Source: Nitrosomonas sp. Is79A3
GTDB taxonomy: Bacteria; Pseudomonadota; Gammaproteobacteria; Burkholderiales; Nitrosomonadaceae
NCBI RefSeq assembly: GCF_000219585.1
Contig: NC_015731.1
Coordinates: forward strand, 744,001-808,000
Length of the DNA stretch: 64,000 bases
Direction of reading: 5' to 3'
Below are positions 62,161-64,000 of this stretch, in pieces (the stretch's first letter is position 1; the number at the start of each line of letters is the position of its first letter). The notes below the pieces were generated by a model that saw only the letters and a program-made list of their open reading frames with translations, ran no database searches and had not been told where the DNA came from. Made by a program: the position numbers and the translations under genes.

Positions 62161-62511
62161 ATGAAGTTCGAACCTGAAGAGTGGCTGGTTCTGGGTATTA
62201 CTCCCAATGGTCGGCCATTTCGTCCGAGTGATTGGTCAGAAAGGCTCTGCGGAGCGCTCGCCAGCTATGATAGCCATGGGCGTTGGGTATACTCTGAGCA
62301 TGCGCAACCTGTCATACATGATGGGCAAGCGGGTGTGCGGGTAAAAACAGTGCTAAAAAATAGCAATCCGGGCGCTTATGAATTTATTATGGATTTTGCC
62401 AGTGACAACCAGCTCAAAGTGGTATCAAGAAGAAAAGTGATTTACCTGAATGAATCTGCAACGGTGCCAGAAGTGGCGTTGCCGGTAAGAAAGCTGACGC
62501 TCGCTCTATGA
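62161..62511 (+). CDS. DUF3579 family protein
   Basis: A roughly 116-aa cytoplasmic protein of unknown function typical of betaproteobacteria. LGITPNGRPFRPSDWSERLCGALASY is the family signature. The frame opens with TTG at 62146; ATG 62161 is chosen because it starts directly before the conserved part. Neither has a clear ribosome site. Confidence 0.8.
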   Translation: MKFEPEEWLVLGITPNGRPFRPSDWSERLCGALASYDSHGRWVYSEHAQPVIHDGQAGVRVKTVLKNSNPGAYEFIMDFASDNQLKVVSRRKVIYLNESATVPEVALPVRKLTLAL

Positions 62512-62602
62512 ATGCATCACTGGGGAATAAGATTCTCATGGAGATGGCTGGAGTTTTAGGCAGTTAATGCAAGCTGAGTCGTAATCATTTTCCTGATATC
62601 AG

Positions 62603-64000
62603 TTATAAAGTCTTAAGGTATTCCAGCAGATCCAGCCGTTGTTCTTTAGTCAATGCTGGTAGAAATGTTCCGTCCGGTTGTGGTGTACGGCCGGAAGCAT
62701 ATTCATGCCCACTATTGTTATTACCCCAAATGTTGGTTCGAAACAAGAAGCCATCGTAGCCAGCAGATTTTAAGCCAACTTTTTCCGGATCAAATTCACG
62801 CGAACCGGCCATAAATTCATCCGGCCGATATTCAGCTTCTATCGGATCATTTATTTGTCTTTTGGGTAGAAGTAGATCATACAGTGTCGGTACCGAGCCA
62901 TTATGTAAGTAAGGAGCGGTTGCCCAGATGCCATTGAGCGGGCGTGCTTTATAAGCCATTACCGAAGCAAAAGGTTTGGCAGTCGTATCAGGCGTGTAGT
63001 TCCCGTTTTTAAGGGAAGATTGCACTTCATTATCAAAAAATGTATAGGCAAAATCAAACGATCGCTCTACCCATCGTCGTATAAACCATTTGTCGCGATC
63101 GGGCGTGGTAACCACATTGCGCGTAGCGGAGGTCAGTAGAGCAACCGCTGGTGCTTGACTTTGCAATAAGATGTTACCGGTACTGACGCTAACATATTGA
63201 TTCTTGAGAATGCCGCTATAGCCGGTAAATTCTATGCTGTTTGCAGCCATTTTAGAATCCGTTCCTACGGAAGAGACTGAAATCATTTTAGCGACGACGC
63301 GTCGATCAGGATCTGACCGATTTATTTGACCATGGCACGATGCGCAATATTGAGCAAATAATTCTGCACCCCTAGTCAACCGTGTGTTGTCGAGCTTGGG
63401 CAAAATATGTTCAGGCCAAAGGGGTGAGGTTAATTTGCGCAGATGGTTTTCTACTCGGCGCAAATTCCGAATATCGATGGAGGATTGAAAATCAACATGT
63501 TTGGAACCAAATCCTTGACCGCCGAGCACTGAAGATAGGGTGAATCCATCTTTTTCTTGCCAATCCAGTGTGCCGAATACGCCGATCAGTTGACCCGCAT
63601 TACGTGCCATGGGACCCAGTCCACTGTTCTCGACCCTGCCATTCCATTGAATATAGTCATGCTGTGGAACATCCCACAGAAAAGGATAGCTGACTGGGGC
63701 ATCGGCCGGATTATAAATTTTATTGCGTAATTTGATGATTTGTTTGTCAGTCAAATATGCCTGGGTTCGTTCGATAATATGGTCGCGATCACTGCTGCTG
63801 AGTACCTGTTCCAAGCCTGTCATTACTTTAGCCAGTTCAGCAGGAGAAAGTATTTCAGCCAGTAATTCGCGCAATTGTTGCGCACTCATAATGTGTTCGA
63901 GCACACGGTTATAGATACGTCCAAACGCATCCAGTCGCGCATAACCATAGCGAGTGAGCGGGCGCTTGGTGTCCCGGGGCGTGTTAATGATGGTATAAGT
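62603..64000 (-). CDS. RoxA/peroxidase-like cytochrome c, 5' end outside the window
   Basis: The frame is open to the right edge, so the ATG-like codons at 63904 are internal: codons 63905-64000 read RYGYARLDAFGRIYNR and continue smoothly. At least 465 codons are visible. One CxxCH (CASCH) and the segment WATAPYLHNGSVPTLYDLL are typical of the di-haem peroxidase/RoxA cytochrome group; a second haem site would lie upstream. It probably works in the periplasm; the substrate is unknown. Confidence 0.85.
   Translation of the reverse strand, partial: TYTIINTPRDTKRPLTRYGYARLDAFGRIYNRVLEHIMSAQQLRELLAEILSPAELAKVMTGLEQVLSSSDRDHIIERTQAYLTDKQIIKLRNKIYNPADAPVSYPFLWDVPQHDYIQWNGRVENSGLGPMARNAGQLIGVFGTLDWQEKDGFTLSSVLGGQGFGSKHVDFQSSIDIRNLRRVENHLRKLTSPLWPEHILPKLDNTRLTRGAELFAQYCASCHGQINRSDPDRRVVAKMISVSSVGTDSKMAANSIEFTGYSGILKNQYVSVSTGNILLQSQAPAVALLTSATRNVVTTPDRDKWFIRRWVERSFDFAYTFFDNEVQSSLKNGNYTPDTTAKPFASVMAYKARPLNGIWATAPYLHNGSVPTLYDLLLPKRQINDPIEAEYRPDEFMAGSREFDPEKVGLKSAGYDGFLFRTNIWGNNNSGHEYASGRTPQPDGTFLPALTKEQRLDLLEYLKTL

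Overview
The window looks like chromosomal DNA of a Nitrosomonas-type betaproteobacterium (ammonia-oxidiser lineage). This is inferred from the mix of betaproteobacterial housekeeping genes (rplM-rpsI-argC, erpA-bactofilin, lolA-rarA, cbpA-cbpM), many c-type cytochromes, three different multicopper oxidases, a PEP-CTERM protein and several IS/MITE-like elements. No 16S or amo gene is present, so genus assignment is tentative. No rRNA or tRNA gene was recognised.

Layout. 1-11.4 kb: housekeeping block (DEAD-box helicase, tyrS, M23 peptidase, anmK, erpA, bactofilin, argC, rpsI/rplM, glnS) followed by an MntA/HepT toxin-antitoxin pair overlapping the end of glnS. 11.5-15.3 kb: accessory patch with an unknown coiled-coil protein, a tiny basic protein, a REP-like hairpin and a large TIR-STAND ATPase-TPR protein of the NLR-like/anti-phage type. 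15.4-25.4 kb: housekeeping (tex, rdgC, serS, rarA, lolA, ftsK). 25.6-27.2 kb: a degenerate GGDEF membrane protein and an RDD protein.

27.3-39.0 kb: iron-acquisition island. Good Fur-box matches precede tonB-exbB-exbD, bfd, a secreted 756-aa protein made of two copies of one unrecognised domain, and a divergent pair (small RTX protein; LicD-like/cytidylyltransferase fusion). Between them lie an STN-type TonB-dependent receptor and a two-domain, ceruloplasmin-like multicopper oxidase. A Fur-controlled ferroxidase plus duplicated secreted-protein module is the most interesting candidate system here. An IS256-family element with perfect 8-bp target duplication but a frameshifted transposase closes the island.

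40.4-46.6 kb: a PAS-containing sigma-54 activator faces a near-consensus -24/-12 promoter that drives an alginate-export-type porin and two multi-haem cytochromes c, with no dehydrogenase subunit nearby; a PP2C phosphatase relic follows. 46.7-52.3 kb: HtrA-type protease, trxC, cbpM/cbpA, DUF839 protein, small membrane protein, PEP-CTERM protein. 52.9-58.2 kb: two further multicopper oxidases (one with CueO-like Met-rich loops) around an HDOD protein. 58.4-60.7 kb: an IS5-family element with TTAA target duplication sits between a flagellin relic and a beheaded HD-GYP gene. 60.7-64 kb: a HExxH lipoprotein peptidase, a DUF3579 protein and a RoxA/peroxidase-like cytochrome cut by the window end.
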